DNA of 22,324 nt from Pseudomonadota bacterium (GCA_963205465.1 CAUJKG010000103.1:1-22324); one strand, 5' to 3'. Counted from the first letter of the stretch, positions 14,396 to 21,648 are shown. Notes: generated by a model not told the origin, from the sequence alone. Translations and numbers: made by a program.

Positions 14396-16258
14396 ATGCC
14401 CCACTACACACCTCTTATTGCCACGATTGTCGCAGGCCTGGTGCTGGCCTTCATTTTAGGGTCGATCGCCCACCGGCTGCGGATTTCTCCTCTCGTTGGC
14501 TATCTTCTCGCGGGTGTCATTGCGGGTCCCCACACGCCGGGCTTCGTCGCGGATCAGGCCCTTGCTCATGAACTCGCCGAACTCGGCGTCATCCTCTTGA
14601 TGTTCGGCGTCGGCCTGCATTTCTCGCTGAAGGATCTGCTTTCCGTCCGCGCCATCGCGATCCCTGGCGCCATCGTCCAGATCGCCGCCGCCACCCTGAT
14701 GGGCATGGCCATGGCTCATTTTCTTGGCTGGACCTGGGTCGCGGGTTTTGTTTTCGGTCTTGCGCTCTCGGTCGCCTCGACCGTCGTGCTGCTTCGCGCC
14801 TTGCAGGAGCGCCGTCTGATCGAAACCGAGCGCGGCCGCATTGCCGTCGGCTGGCTGATCGTCGAAGACCTCGCCATGGTGCTGGCGCTGGTGCTGCTGC
14901 CTGCGCTTGCGAGCGTCATCATGGCGACGGACGCCGTGACCAATCCGGTCATGTGGGAGCCGATCGCCATCACCTTCGGCAAGGTCGCGGCCTTCGTCAT
15001 CGTGATGCTCGTGATCGGTCAGCGGGTCATCCCGTGGGTGTTGCACTGGGTCGCGCATACCGGCTCGCGCGAACTCTTCCGGCTTGCGGTGCTCGCGATC
15101 GCGATCGGCATCGCCTATGCGGCTTCGACGTGGTTCGGCGCATCCTTTGCGCTCGGCGCGTTCTTCGCCGGCATGATGATGAGCGAGTCGCCGCTCTCGC
15201 AGCGTGCGGCGGAAGAGACGCTGCCGCTGCGCGACGCGTTCGCTGTGCTGTTCTTCGTCTCGGTCGGCATGTTGTTCAACCCGGCGATCGTCGTGAACCA
15301 TCCGTGGCTGCTCGCGGGCACCATCTTCATTATCATCTTCGGTAAATCGCTCGCCGCCTATCTGATCGTGCGGGCGTTCCGATATCCGACTTCGACCGCG
15401 CTGGTGATTTCCGCTTCGCTTGCGCAGATCGGCGAATTTTCCTTCATCCTGGCGGGCCTTGGCGTCACGCTGAAGCTGATGCCCCAGACCGGCCTTGATC
15501 TCATTCTCGCGGGCGCGATCATTTCGATCATGGCCAATCCGTTCGTGTTTCAGGCGCTCGACTGGCTCAAGCCGAAACTCGAAGCGCGTAAGGGCAAAGG
15601 TGAGGAAAAGATCGCAACACCTGCGCCCGTGCCGGACGAGCCCGCCGCCGTTCTCGAGCCGACCAAGATGCGCAACCACGCCGTGGTCGTCGGCTACGGC
15701 CGGGTCGGATCGCATATCGGCGATGGCCTGCGGCAGGCGGGCGTGCCTTATCTCGTGATCGAAGACCGTCCTGAAATCGTGAAGCAGCTTCGCGCGCGTG
15801 GGATCGAAGTCATTTTCGGCAACGCCGCCTCGCCCGAATTGCTTGCCGCCGCAAACCTTACGGAAGCGCGGACGCTGTTCGTCGCCATTCCGGAAAGTTT
15901 CGAAGCGGGGCAGATCGTGGAGCAGGGCCGCAAGGCCAATCCTTCGATCGAGATCATCGCGCGCGCGCATTCGGATGCGGAGCAGTCCAACCTCAACCGC
16001 CTCGGCGCGAACTATACCGTGATGGGCGAGCGCGAAATCGCGCAGGGCATGCTGGACTATTCAAGCCGCACCTCGGTGACGCCGGGTCCGATAACCGATG
16101 CAACGGAAGCCAATATCGTCGTGATCAAGACGGAGCCTGAGCCCAGGGAAGAAGCCCCGAAGGACGATGCTCCAAAGGATGAAGCGCCGAAGACGGAAGC
16201 TTCCGGGCAGGCCGGCTCCGGCGAAGCCGATCAGAAGACCGTTACGCCTTCATCGTAG
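14396..16258 (+). CDS. ybaL: YbaL/Kef-type cation/proton antiporter with a TrkA-N domain
   Basis: A CPA2-family inner-membrane antiporter, 620 residues, probably exchanging K+ for H+. ATG 14396 (GAGG four bases upstream) starts MPHYTPLIAT, as in YbaL; an upstream in-frame GTG at 14372 adds eight doubtful residues. Residues 1 to about 400 are about twelve helices, with ISPLVGYLLAGVIAGPHTPGF, LMFGVGLHFSLKDL and the ion-site GWLIVEDLAMV. A Rossmann TrkA-N domain starts near 424 (HAVVVGYGRVGSHIG), typical of ligand- or redox-gated Kef/YbaL proteins. The C-terminus has an acidic Pro/Lys/Asp/Glu tail with repeated EAPKD-like units. The closest match is YbaL rather than KefB/C, but the ion is not certain. 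It converges on ccrM six bases away with no visible terminator. Confidence 0.9.
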   Translation: MPHYTPLIATIVAGLVLAFILGSIAHRLRISPLVGYLLAGVIAGPHTPGFVADQALAHELAELGVILLMFGVGLHFSLKDLLSVRAIAIPGAIVQIAAATLMGMAMAHFLGWTWVAGFVFGLALSVASTVVLLRALQERRLIETERGRIAVGWLIVEDLAMVLALVLLPALASVIMATDAVTNPVMWEPIAITFGKVAAFVIVMLVIGQRVIPWVLHWVAHTGSRELFRLAVLAIAIGIAYAASTWFGASFALGAFFAGMMMSESPLSQRAAEETLPLRDAFAVLFFVSVGMLFNPAIVVNHPWLLAGTIFIIIFGKSLAAYLIVRAFRYPTSTALVISASLAQIGEFSFILAGLGVTLKLMPQTGLDLILAGAIISIMANPFVFQALDWLKPKLEARKGKGEEKIATPAPVPDEPAAVLEPTKMRNHAVVVGYGRVGSHIGDGLRQAGVPYLVIEDRPEIVKQLRARGIEVIFGNAASPELLAAANLTEARTLFVAIPESFEAGQIVEQGRKANPSIEIIARAHSDAEQSNLNRLGANYTVMGEREIAQGMLDYSSRTSVTPGPITDATEANIVVIKTEPEPREEAPKDDAPKDEAPKTEASGQAGSGEADQKTVTPSS

Positions 16259-16264
16259 TCCGGC

Positions 16265-17413
16265 TTATTCCGCAGCCTGCAATTCGCCGCGAATGATCGA
16301 GCGCAAGGCGTCAATCGGCTTCTTCGCTTTGCCGTCCGCGAAGTGCCAGTAGGTCCAGCCGTTGCAGGCTTCCAGGTTCTGCGCGAGCGCGCCGATCTTG
16401 TGGATCGAGCCGACCTGCGTGCCGAATTGAATCGAACCATCGGGCCGCACGGTTGCGCGGATCTTGCCCTTGGCGTCCGTCAGCTCAGTGCCTGCGTCGA
16501 TGAGGCCGCGTTCGACCACACTCGCGAAGGCGACGCGGGGTGCTTCGCGCGCAGTCATGAACGGCACCAGCGTCGCTTCCGGGTAGGGGACGACTTCGGC
16601 GATGCGCGCCTGGGCGGCGCTCGCATAAGCGGTTTCGCGTTCTATGCCGATGAAGCGACGAGAAAGTTTCTTCGCGACCGCGCCGGTCGTGCCCGAGCCG
16701 AAGAAGGGATCGAGCACCACGTCGCCGGGTTTGGTCGAGGAAAGCAGCACGCGCGCCAGCAGCGATTCCGGCTTCTGCGTCGGATGCACCTTGTCGCCGT
16801 CCTTGTTCTTCAGCCGCTCGGAACCGGTGCAGAGCGGCAGCGTCCAGTCGGAGCGCACCTGCACGTCTTCGTTGCCGGCCTTGAGCGCTTCATAATTGAA
16901 GACATATTTGCGCGCCTTCTCGTCGCGCGCGGCCCAGATCAGCGTCTCGTGGGCATTGGTGAAGCGGCGGCCGCGGAAATTCGGCATCGGGTTCACCTTG
17001 CGCCAGACGATGTCGTTCAGGATCCAGAATCCGATGTCCTGCAACGCGGTGCCGACGCGGAAAATGTTGTGGTAGGAGCCGATCACCCACAGCGTGGCGT
17101 TCGGCTTCATCGCGCGGCGGCAGGCCGCAAGCCACGCGCGCGTGAACTTGTCGTAGACCTCGAAGCTCGAAAACTGGTCCCAGGCGTCGTCGACCGCATC
17201 GACCTTGGATTGATCGGGCCGCGAAAGATCGCCGCGAAGCTGCAGATTGTAAGGCGGGTCCGCGAAGACAAGATCCACCGAGGCTTCAGGCAGCTTCAGG
17301 AGTTCTTCGATGCAATCGCCGATGATGATGCGATTGTGCTCGAGTCCTGGAAGGTCGGGCTTCGATGCTGAACGGGGCGCCCTACTGGGCGCCCCGATAC
17401 GCGAGACTCGCAT
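16265..17413 (-). CDS. ccrM: CcrM-type adenine-N6 DNA methyltransferase (GANTC)
   Basis: The cell-cycle methylase of alphaproteobacteria, which methylates adenine in GANTC. The 382-residue protein has motif IV ADPPYNLQL (DPPY 52-55), LVDAVDDAWDQF-like surroundings, WVIGSYHNIFRVG, NPMPNFRGRRF, HPTQKPESLL, and motif I DPFFGSGTTG (235-244), the beta-class order. The C-terminal domain from about 290 carries GSIHKIGA and NGWTYWH, diagnostic of CcrM and needed for DNA recognition. ATG 17413 is chosen over a TTG two codons upstream; neither has a clear ribosome site. The first 25 residues are unlike Caulobacter CcrM and hold a perfect DNA hairpin (17373-17396) and two GANTC sites. Cell-cycle control by CtrA is known for the family; here only a poorly spaced half-site pair is seen. 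Confidence 0.95.
   Translation of the reverse strand: MRVSRIGAPSRAPRSASKPDLPGLEHNRIIIGDCIEELLKLPEASVDLVFADPPYNLQLRGDLSRPDQSKVDAVDDAWDQFSSFEVYDKFTRAWLAACRRAMKPNATLWVIGSYHNIFRVGTALQDIGFWILNDIVWRKVNPMPNFRGRRFTNAHETLIWAARDEKARKYVFNYEALKAGNEDVQVRSDWTLPLCTGSERLKNKDGDKVHPTQKPESLLARVLLSSTKPGDVVLDPFFGSGTTGAVAKKLSRRFIGIERETAYASAAQARIAEVVPYPEATLVPFMTAREAPRVAFASVVERGLIDAGTELTDAKGKIRATVRPDGSIQFGTQVGSIHKIGALAQNLEACNGWTYWHFADGKAKKPIDALRSIIRGELQAAE
17373..17396 (-). repeat. 10-bp perfect hairpin inside the 5' end of ccrM
   Basis: CGGGGCGCCC (17373-17382), loop TACT, GGGCGCCCCG (17387-17396): ten pairs without mismatch, nine of them G-C in the core. It falls about codons 6-13 after the chosen start, so the mRNA should be strongly folded where the ribosome begins. 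No T-run follows on the minus strand. Confidence 0.85.
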
Positions 17414-17494
17414 ACGCAATACCGGTACTCGTTACGCAACTGAACAGAGCACCACCATGGGCCAACAGGGTAAAAACGCAGTAAATGCAAAGTG

Positions 17495-17508
17495 TTAATG
17501 GTTGTTAG
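17495..17508. promoter_or_regulatory. CtrA-like half-site pair with off-by-one spacing
   Basis: On the plus strand TTAA (17495-17498), six bases, then TTAG (17505-17508). The CtrA consensus is TTAA-N7-TTAA, so both the spacing and the second half differ. It lies about 82 bases upstream of the ccrM start. Weak. Confidence 0.2.
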
Positions 17509-17523
17509 GGAATTGCCGTGAAA

Positions 17524-17961
17524 TCAATCCGGCACCACGACCTGGCCGTGATCGTCGAACGAAAAGCCCGGGTTATGCGCGACTTCCCAGATATGTCCGT
17601 CCGGATCGGCGAAGTAGCCTGAATAGCCGCCCCAGAATACCCGCTCGGCTTTCTTGAGAATTTTTCCACCCGCTTGCGCGGCCGCTTTCAGCACGAGATC
17701 GGCCTCCGCTTCGGTCGGCACATTGTAGGCAAGCGCGATGCCGCTGAAAGCTGGCTCCGAATTTTCGATCCCGGCATCCTTGGCGAGCGCTTCCCGGCCG
17801 AATAGCGCGAGAACGACACCGCCTGCATCGAAGAAGGCCACGCCTTCCGCGTTCTTCATGCGGCGCTGCAGCCCCATTGCTTCGTAGAACGCCGTAGCAC
17901 CCGCGAGATCTTTTACGCCCAGGGTCACGAGGCTCATGCGGAGCGGGGGCGCCTGGGTCAT
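17524..17961 (-). CDS. VOC (glyoxalase/bleomycin resistance) fold protein
   Basis: A 145-residue cytosolic protein with the two beta-alpha-beta-beta-beta modules of the vicinal-oxygen-chelate superfamily: SLVTLGVKDLAGATAFYEAMG at the N-terminus and GYFADPDGHIWEVAHNP near the C-terminus, with Glu in the final ligand position (WEVAHN). The first metal ligand, usually His or Glu in the opening strand, is not evident, so a metal enzyme cannot be assumed. It starts at ATG 17961, overlapping the stop of the radical SAM gene by four bases, so it is translated from the same mRNA and shares its candidate SOS promoter. Substrate unknown. Confidence 0.85.
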   Translation of the reverse strand: MTQAPPLRMSLVTLGVKDLAGATAFYEAMGLQRRMKNAEGVAFFDAGGVVLALFGREALAKDAGIENSEPAFSGIALAYNVPTEAEADLVLKAAAQAGGKILKKAERVFWGGYSGYFADPDGHIWEVAHNPGFSFDDHGQVVVPD

Positions 17962-19142
17962 GCCGCGAAGAGATCCATTTGATCGCCGCGCATCGCGGGT
18001 CGTTTGAACAAAGCGGTCGTGAGCCGGTAGCTGCGCCGGTTGAGGCCGAGCTTGTTGCAGGCGATTTCGAAACGCCGGCCGATCGACCAGGCATAGGGGC
18101 CGGTGCCGGTCTGCCGCAGGCCCCAGGTCGAATCGTAATCCTTGCCGCCGTGGATGTCCCGGATGAGCGAAATGACGTGTTTTTCCTTGTCGGGGAAATG
18201 CTCACGCAGCCACTCGCGGAAGAGATCCTTGATCTCGAACGGCATCTTCAGCATCACGAATCCCGCTTCGACCGCGCCGTTCGCAGCACCCGCGTCCAGG
18301 AGCCGCTCGATTTCGGAATCGTTGATCGCAGGCACGATCGGCGCGGTCATGATCGCGGTCGGAATGCCCGCGCCGGAAAGCGCGCGGATCGCCTCAAGTC
18401 GCTTCGCAGGCGTGGAAGCACGCGGCTCCATCGCTCGCGCGAGCCTGGGGTCGAGCGTCGTCACCGATAGCGCGACCTTGGCGAGACCCTTCCTCGCCAT
18501 GTCGGAAAGGATGTCGAGATCGCGCACCACCAACGCCGACTTCGTGACGATGCCGACCGGGTGATTGGCGTCGCGCAGCACTTCGAGAATGCGGCGTGTG
18601 AGCTTCCATTTGCGCTCGATCGGCTGATAGGGATCGGTATTCGTGCCCAAAGCGATGGTGCGCGGCACGTAATTCGCGGCCGCCAGTTCCTTGCGAAGCA
18701 ATTCCGGCGCGTCCGGCTTCACGAACAGCTGCGTCTCGAAATCGAGCCCCGCCGACATGCCGTGATAGGCATGCGTCGGCCGCGCGAAGCAATAGATGCA
18801 GCCGTGTTCGCAGCCGCGATACGGGTTGATCGAACGGTCGAAACCGAGATCGGGAGATTCGTTGCGCGTGATGATCTTCCGCGCGCGCTCCTCCCGCTCG
18901 ACGGTCTTGAAGGGCGGCAACTCGTCGAGCGATTGCCAGCCGTCGTCGAAGGGAATGCGGGCTGCGGCCTCGTAGCGGCCGGAGGCGTTCGAAACCGCCC
19001 CGCGGCCGCGCCTGCGCTCGCCGCCGACATTGGCCGGAAGCATGCCGTCTGCGCTCTCGTTCGCAGGCGCGAAGTCTTCGCGGCTGTCGAAGTCTTCGCC
19101 TGTGTTGAAGTTGTTGGGGTCGTTATCGAATTTGTGATCCAC
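17958..19142 (-). CDS. PA0069-family / SplB-like radical SAM protein
   Basis: A radical S-adenosylmethionine enzyme of the COG1533 (SplB-like, Rv2578c-like) group, 394 residues. The 4Fe-4S cysteines are Cys111, Cys115 and Cys118 (RGCEHGCIYCFARP). Following motifs typical of the family are THAYHGMSAGLDFETQLFVK, LGTNTDPYQPIE and VTKSALVVRDLDIL. GTG 19142 is chosen: GGAG lies eight bases upstream and a promoter fits just beyond. The frame stays open 52 more codons to 19298 through the promoter. The N-terminal 60 residues are acidic then basic and likely flexible. SplB repairs spore photoproduct; the reaction of this branch is unknown. A LexA-type box in the promoter suggests a role in the damage response. 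Confidence 0.92.
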   Translation of the reverse strand: MDHKFDNDPNNFNTGEDFDSREDFAPANESADGMLPANVGGERRRGRGAVSNASGRYEAAARIPFDDGWQSLDELPPFKTVEREERARKIITRNESPDLGFDRSINPYRGCEHGCIYCFARPTHAYHGMSAGLDFETQLFVKPDAPELLRKELAAANYVPRTIALGTNTDPYQPIERKWKLTRRILEVLRDANHPVGIVTKSALVVRDLDILSDMARKGLAKVALSVTTLDPRLARAMEPRASTPAKRLEAIRALSGAGIPTAIMTAPIVPAINDSEIERLLDAGAANGAVEAGFVMLKMPFEIKDLFREWLREHFPDKEKHVISLIRDIHGGKDYDSTWGLRQTGTGPYAWSIGRRFEIACNKLGLNRRSYRLTTALFKRPAMRGDQMDLFAA

Positions 19143-19165
19143 GGCCTTTGCTCCGATGGAAAGAA

Positions 19166-19194
19166 ATCCTATTCCCAAAATGAGAACAAAACAA
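19166..19194 (-). promoter_or_regulatory. Candidate promoter of the radical SAM-VOC operon
   Basis: On the minus strand TTGTTT (19194-19189), a 17-base spacer and TAGGAT (19171-19166). The predicted start near 19159 leaves about 17 bases before GTG 19142, enough for the GGAG site. The LexA-type box overlaps the -35. Confidence 0.5.
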
Positions 19195-19198
19195 GAAC
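19184..19198. promoter_or_regulatory. LexA-type SOS box (GAAC-N7-GAAC)
   Basis: GAACAAAACAAGAAC matches exactly the direct-repeat LexA site of alphaproteobacteria (GTTC-N7-GTTC on the other strand). It covers the -35 of the radical SAM promoter, the expected place for repression, and lies about 110 bases upstream of the divergent glycosyltransferase-like gene. Confidence 0.65.
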
Positions 19199-19306
19199 AA
19201 GATATAGTGGCAAAACTTCGCTCACCACGAACTCTTGAGGCGGCCGGGGGACGCCGGTAACAAACGAGAGGCACCTGATAACCGCGCGGGGGGCGCAAAA
19301 GTTCAT

Positions 19307-19903
19307 TTGATCAGCGTCGTGATTCCCACGCTTGATTCGGAACGCGAGATCGTCCCGACGCTTTCCGCGCTCGTCTCGGGAGCGGCCGCCGGCATCGTGC
19401 GGGATGTAGTGCTGGCAGATGGCGGATCAAGCGATGAAACCGAGGCGGTGGCGGATGCCGCTGGCTGCATCTTCATCAAAAGCGGTGCCGATCTCGGCGT
19501 GCGGTTGCGCATGGGCGCGCAGGCCGCGCAGCGCGGCGACTGGCTTCTGTTTCTCGATCCCGGCGGCATGCTGGAAGAAGGCTGGACGCGCGAGGTGCGG
19601 AAATTTCTCGACACCATCGCTCGCGCCGGCGACGCCGACCGCCGCGCGGCAACCTTCCGGCTCGCTTATGAAGGCTTCGGCGTAAAGCCGCGGCTCGCGG
19701 AAGCGGCAGCAAGCGCGCGCCTCGCACTGACCGGCCGGCCCCGCGCGGAGCACGGTCTGCTGATTTCCAAATTGCTTTATCAGAAGCTCGGCGGGCACCA
19801 GAAAGGCGGGAACGCGCACCGGCGGCTCGTGGCCAGGCTCGGCCGCCGGCGGATCGTGAAACTCCGGAGCCGGGTGCTCCTGGCCGGGCCGGCCAATAGT
19901 TGA
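19307..19903 (+). CDS. Glycosyltransferase family 2-like protein, degenerate
   Basis: A GT-A fold protein of about 198 residues. The opening ISVVIPTLDSEREIVPTL and VLADGGSSDETEAVADAAGC are the GT2 nucleotide-binding start. The usual DXD metal motif after LLFL is replaced by DPGGML, and the C-terminal acceptor region is short, ending in a basic LVARLGRRRIVKLRS tail. It is related to small GT2-like proteins of Bradyrhizobium and may be a non-canonical enzyme. The start is uncertain: TTG 19307 fits the conserved N-terminus but has no good ribosome site, and the frame is open to TTG 19235. The stop codon lies inside the palindromic operator of the next gene. It is divergent from the radical SAM gene. 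Confidence 0.7.
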   Translation: MISVVIPTLDSEREIVPTLSALVSGAAAGIVRDVVLADGGSSDETEAVADAAGCIFIKSGADLGVRLRMGAQAAQRGDWLLFLDPGGMLEEGWTREVRKFLDTIARAGDADRRAATFRLAYEGFGVKPRLAEAAASARLALTGRPRAEHGLLISKLLYQKLGGHQKGGNAHRRLVARLGRRRIVKLRSRVLLAGPANS

Positions 19904-19929
19904 CTTAGTCAAGTATCAGGTTCTAGGCT
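19900..19929 (+). promoter_or_regulatory. Palindromic operator overlapping the MarR-GNAT promoter
   Basis: TTGACTTAGTCAA (19900-19912) is a perfect 5-bp inverted repeat with a TTA centre, the size of a MarR half-site pair. Its left half is a good -35 (TTGACT). TAGGCT at 19924-19929, 18 bases on, can serve as -10. The predicted start is within a base or two of ATG 19937, so the mRNA may be nearly leaderless. Autoregulation is inferred. Confidence 0.55.
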
Positions 19930-19936
19930 GCGCGGC

Positions 19937-20857
19937 ATGCCGAAGGTCTCCCGCGCTCGCATTGACGAAGTCCGCCGCTTCAACCGCGCCTATACGCGCC
20001 GGCTCGGCGTGCTCGACGAAAGCTTTCTCGACACGCCGTTCTCGCTCACCGAGGCGCGCGTGCTGCACGAACTCTCCGAGGGCGAAAAGACCGCGAGCGA
20101 GATCGTGGGCCTGCTCGGCCTCGATGCCGGTTATCTGAGCCGCATGCTGGATCGCTTTGCCAAAGCCGGGCTCGTGTCCAGGAGCAGTGCAGCAGCCGAT
20201 CGCAGAAGCAGCCTCGTGTCGCTCACGAAAGCAGGGCGCGCCGCCTATGCGCCGCTCGAAGCGCGCTCGCGAGAGAGCGTGGGCGCCATGATCGGCGGGC
20301 TGAATGCTTCCGCGCAGGATCAACTGGTCGATGCCATGCATCTGGTGTCGCGGCTGACCGGAGGAAAAAACACTCCCGCGAAGATCACGCTCCGCACCCA
20401 CCGTCCCGGTGATATGGGCTGGATCACCATGCGTCACGGCGTGCTCTATGACGAAGAATACGGCTATGGACCGAAGTTCGAAGCGTTAGTCGCGGAAATC
20501 TGCGCGCAGTTTCTGCAACGCTATGATCCCAAGTGCGAGCGTTGCTGGATCGCTGAGGTGGACGGCGTGCCTGCGGGCTCGCTCTTTCTCGTGCGCGGAG
20601 ACAGCAAGACCGCGAAGCTTCGGCTGATGTTTCTGGAGCCCTGGGCGCGCGGGCAGGGCGCGGCGCAGAAACTGGTGGAAGCCAGCATCGCCTTCGCAAA
20701 AAAATGCGGGTACGAAAAAATCGTACTCTGGACCCAGAGCGAACTTGTGGCCGCGCGCAAATTATATGCGCGCAACGGCTTTCAGCGGATTGCGACGAAG
20801 CCGCACGCGGATTTCGGCAAGAAGCTGATCGGCGAAACCTGGGAGTTGCGGCTTTAG
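19937..20857 (+). CDS. MarR-family regulator fused to a GNAT acetyltransferase
   Basis: A 306-residue two-domain protein. Residues 1 to about 145 are a MarR winged helix: FSLTEARVLHEL, recognition helix about 60-78 (GLDAGYLSRMLDRFAKAGLV) and wing AADRRSSLVSLT. Residues about 150-306 are a GNAT domain with acetyl-CoA motif RGQGAA (238-243) and YARNGF, in which Tyr277 is the likely general acid. Such fusions are annotated 'bifunctional helix-turn-helix transcriptional regulator/GNAT N-acetyltransferase' in rhizobia; the substrate is unknown. A palindrome right at its promoter suggests autorepression. No ribosome site is visible. It converges with the HPF-like genes across a repeat-rich spacer. 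Confidence 0.9.
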   Translation: MPKVSRARIDEVRRFNRAYTRRLGVLDESFLDTPFSLTEARVLHELSEGEKTASEIVGLLGLDAGYLSRMLDRFAKAGLVSRSSAAADRRSSLVSLTKAGRAAYAPLEARSRESVGAMIGGLNASAQDQLVDAMHLVSRLTGGKNTPAKITLRTHRPGDMGWITMRHGVLYDEEYGYGPKFEALVAEICAQFLQRYDPKCERCWIAEVDGVPAGSLFLVRGDSKTAKLRLMFLEPWARGQGAAQKLVEASIAFAKKCGYEKIVLWTQSELVAARKLYARNGFQRIATKPHADFGKKLIGETWELRL

Positions 20858-20866
20858 TTTGGAAAA

Positions 20867-20940
20867 CCTCATCCTGAGGAGCGAGGCGAAGGCTCGCGTC
20901 TCGAAGGATGAAGTACAGCCTCATGGTTCGAGACGCGGGC
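20867..20940. repeat. Bradyrhizobium-type palindromic intergenic repeat, two pieces
   Basis: CCTCATCCTGAGGAGCGAG with its partner CTCGCGTCTCGAAGGATG (20867-20910) forms a long imperfect hairpin: CATCCT/AGGATG outer and GCGAG/CTCGC inner pairs. Next to it CCTCATGGTTCGAGACGCG (20919-20937) is one arm of a similar element in the opposite direction. The family is common between genes in Bradyrhizobium relatives; this is from general knowledge, with only these pieces in the window. Confidence 0.65.
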
Positions 20941-20981
20941 ATTCAAGTCGGCCATGGCCGAGTTGGACATTAAATAACGCT

Positions 20982-21003
20982 GATCTCTGGTAAACCCGAG
21001 ATC
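20982..21003. repeat. Small inverted repeat in the MarR-GNAT/HPF spacer
   Basis: GATCTC (20982-20987) and GAGATC (20998-21003) pair, with GG/CC inside after one mismatch. No T-run follows, so termination is doubtful. Confidence 0.35.
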
Positions 21004-21011
21004 CGCGCCCA

Positions 21012-21028
21012 CGCCTCACCATGAGGCG
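21012..21028. repeat. 7-bp hairpin at the end of the first HPF-like gene
   Basis: CGCCTCA-CCA-TGAGGCG is a perfect stem six bases past the stop of the minus-strand gene ending at 21035. It echoes the CCTCAnnATGAGG ends of the neighbouring repeat and may be a further fragment. No T-run on either strand, so at best an RNA 3'-end stabiliser. Confidence 0.55.
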
Positions 21029-21034
21029 GAAGAA

Positions 21035-21616
21035 TTAGTGGCTGTTTTCCTTCACCCAGACCTTCTTCGCGAGCGGTCCGGTATCGCCGTCTTCCTCGAC
21101 GTAATAGGCTTCCGTGCCGCGCACGAGATAATCGAAATCGCCGCCGAGAATGGAATTGCGATGGAAGTAGAGCAGCGCGCCGTCTTTGTTCAATAGGTAG
21201 CCGTAATCCTGTAGCGGATAGATTTCGGCGACCTGACCGAGAAAGCGTTCTTCGCCGCCTTCCGTCTGCACGCGGCCGTTCGATTGGCGCTCGTCTTTCA
21301 AATCCTGCAGCTGCCGCTCGGCGATCCGGAATGCTTCGCTGATCGCGTTCGTGAGATCGGGCGTTTGAAACTTTCGCTGCAGGTGATCGGGCTCATGCGC
21401 GACCACCAGGTTTTTATGACCGGGAATTTGCAATTCGATCCGCACCACCGGGGGAATCGTGTGATTGGCGTTGTCCGCGCGCTGATCGACGCGAACGTGA
21501 CAGGCGGTGATACGGTCGTAGATGTCTTCGAGACCCGCGACATGCGCGCGGATTTCTTCCTCGGCGGCCTGCGACTTCCGGAAATTATGATAGGAGATTT
21601 CAAGCGGAACTTGCAT
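21035..21616 (-). CDS. HPF/RaiA ribosome-hibernation domain fused to a cold-shock-like domain (copy 1)
   Basis: A 193-residue protein starting at ATG 21616, with GGAG nine bases upstream. Residues 1 to about 115 resemble the S30AE (HPF/RaiA) domain: LEISYHNFRKSQAAEEEI, LEDIYDRITACHVRV, then a basic beta strand and helix. That fold binds the 30S decoding centre and idles ribosomes. Residues about 125-190 resemble a cold-shock domain: FLGQVAEIYPLQDYGYLL aligns with the RNP1 strand of CspA and LLYFHRNSI with RNP2 (VFVHFSAI), ending in GPLAKKVWV. The next gene (21736-22314) is a paralogue of the same architecture, about 55 percent identical by eye. It has its own 119-base leader with a possible EcfG-type promoter. 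Confidence 0.85.
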   Translation of the reverse strand: MQVPLEISYHNFRKSQAAEEEIRAHVAGLEDIYDRITACHVRVDQRADNANHTIPPVVRIELQIPGHKNLVVAHEPDHLQRKFQTPDLTNAISEAFRIAERQLQDLKDERQSNGRVQTEGGEERFLGQVAEIYPLQDYGYLLNKDGALLYFHRNSILGGDFDYLVRGTEAYYVEEDGDTGPLAKKVWVKENSH

Positions 21617-21648
21617 TTTACTACGCTCCAGCGGTGATCCTTCTGGAT

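Noticed and set aside
14456..15970. Long minus-strand frame opposite the antiporter gene
   Set aside because: Rich in Arg, Asp and His without domains, and antisense to an obvious membrane transporter.
19143..19298. N-terminal extension of the radical SAM protein
   Set aside because: It would translate through the LexA-type box and promoter; GTG 19142 has a GGAG site and a fitting promoter.
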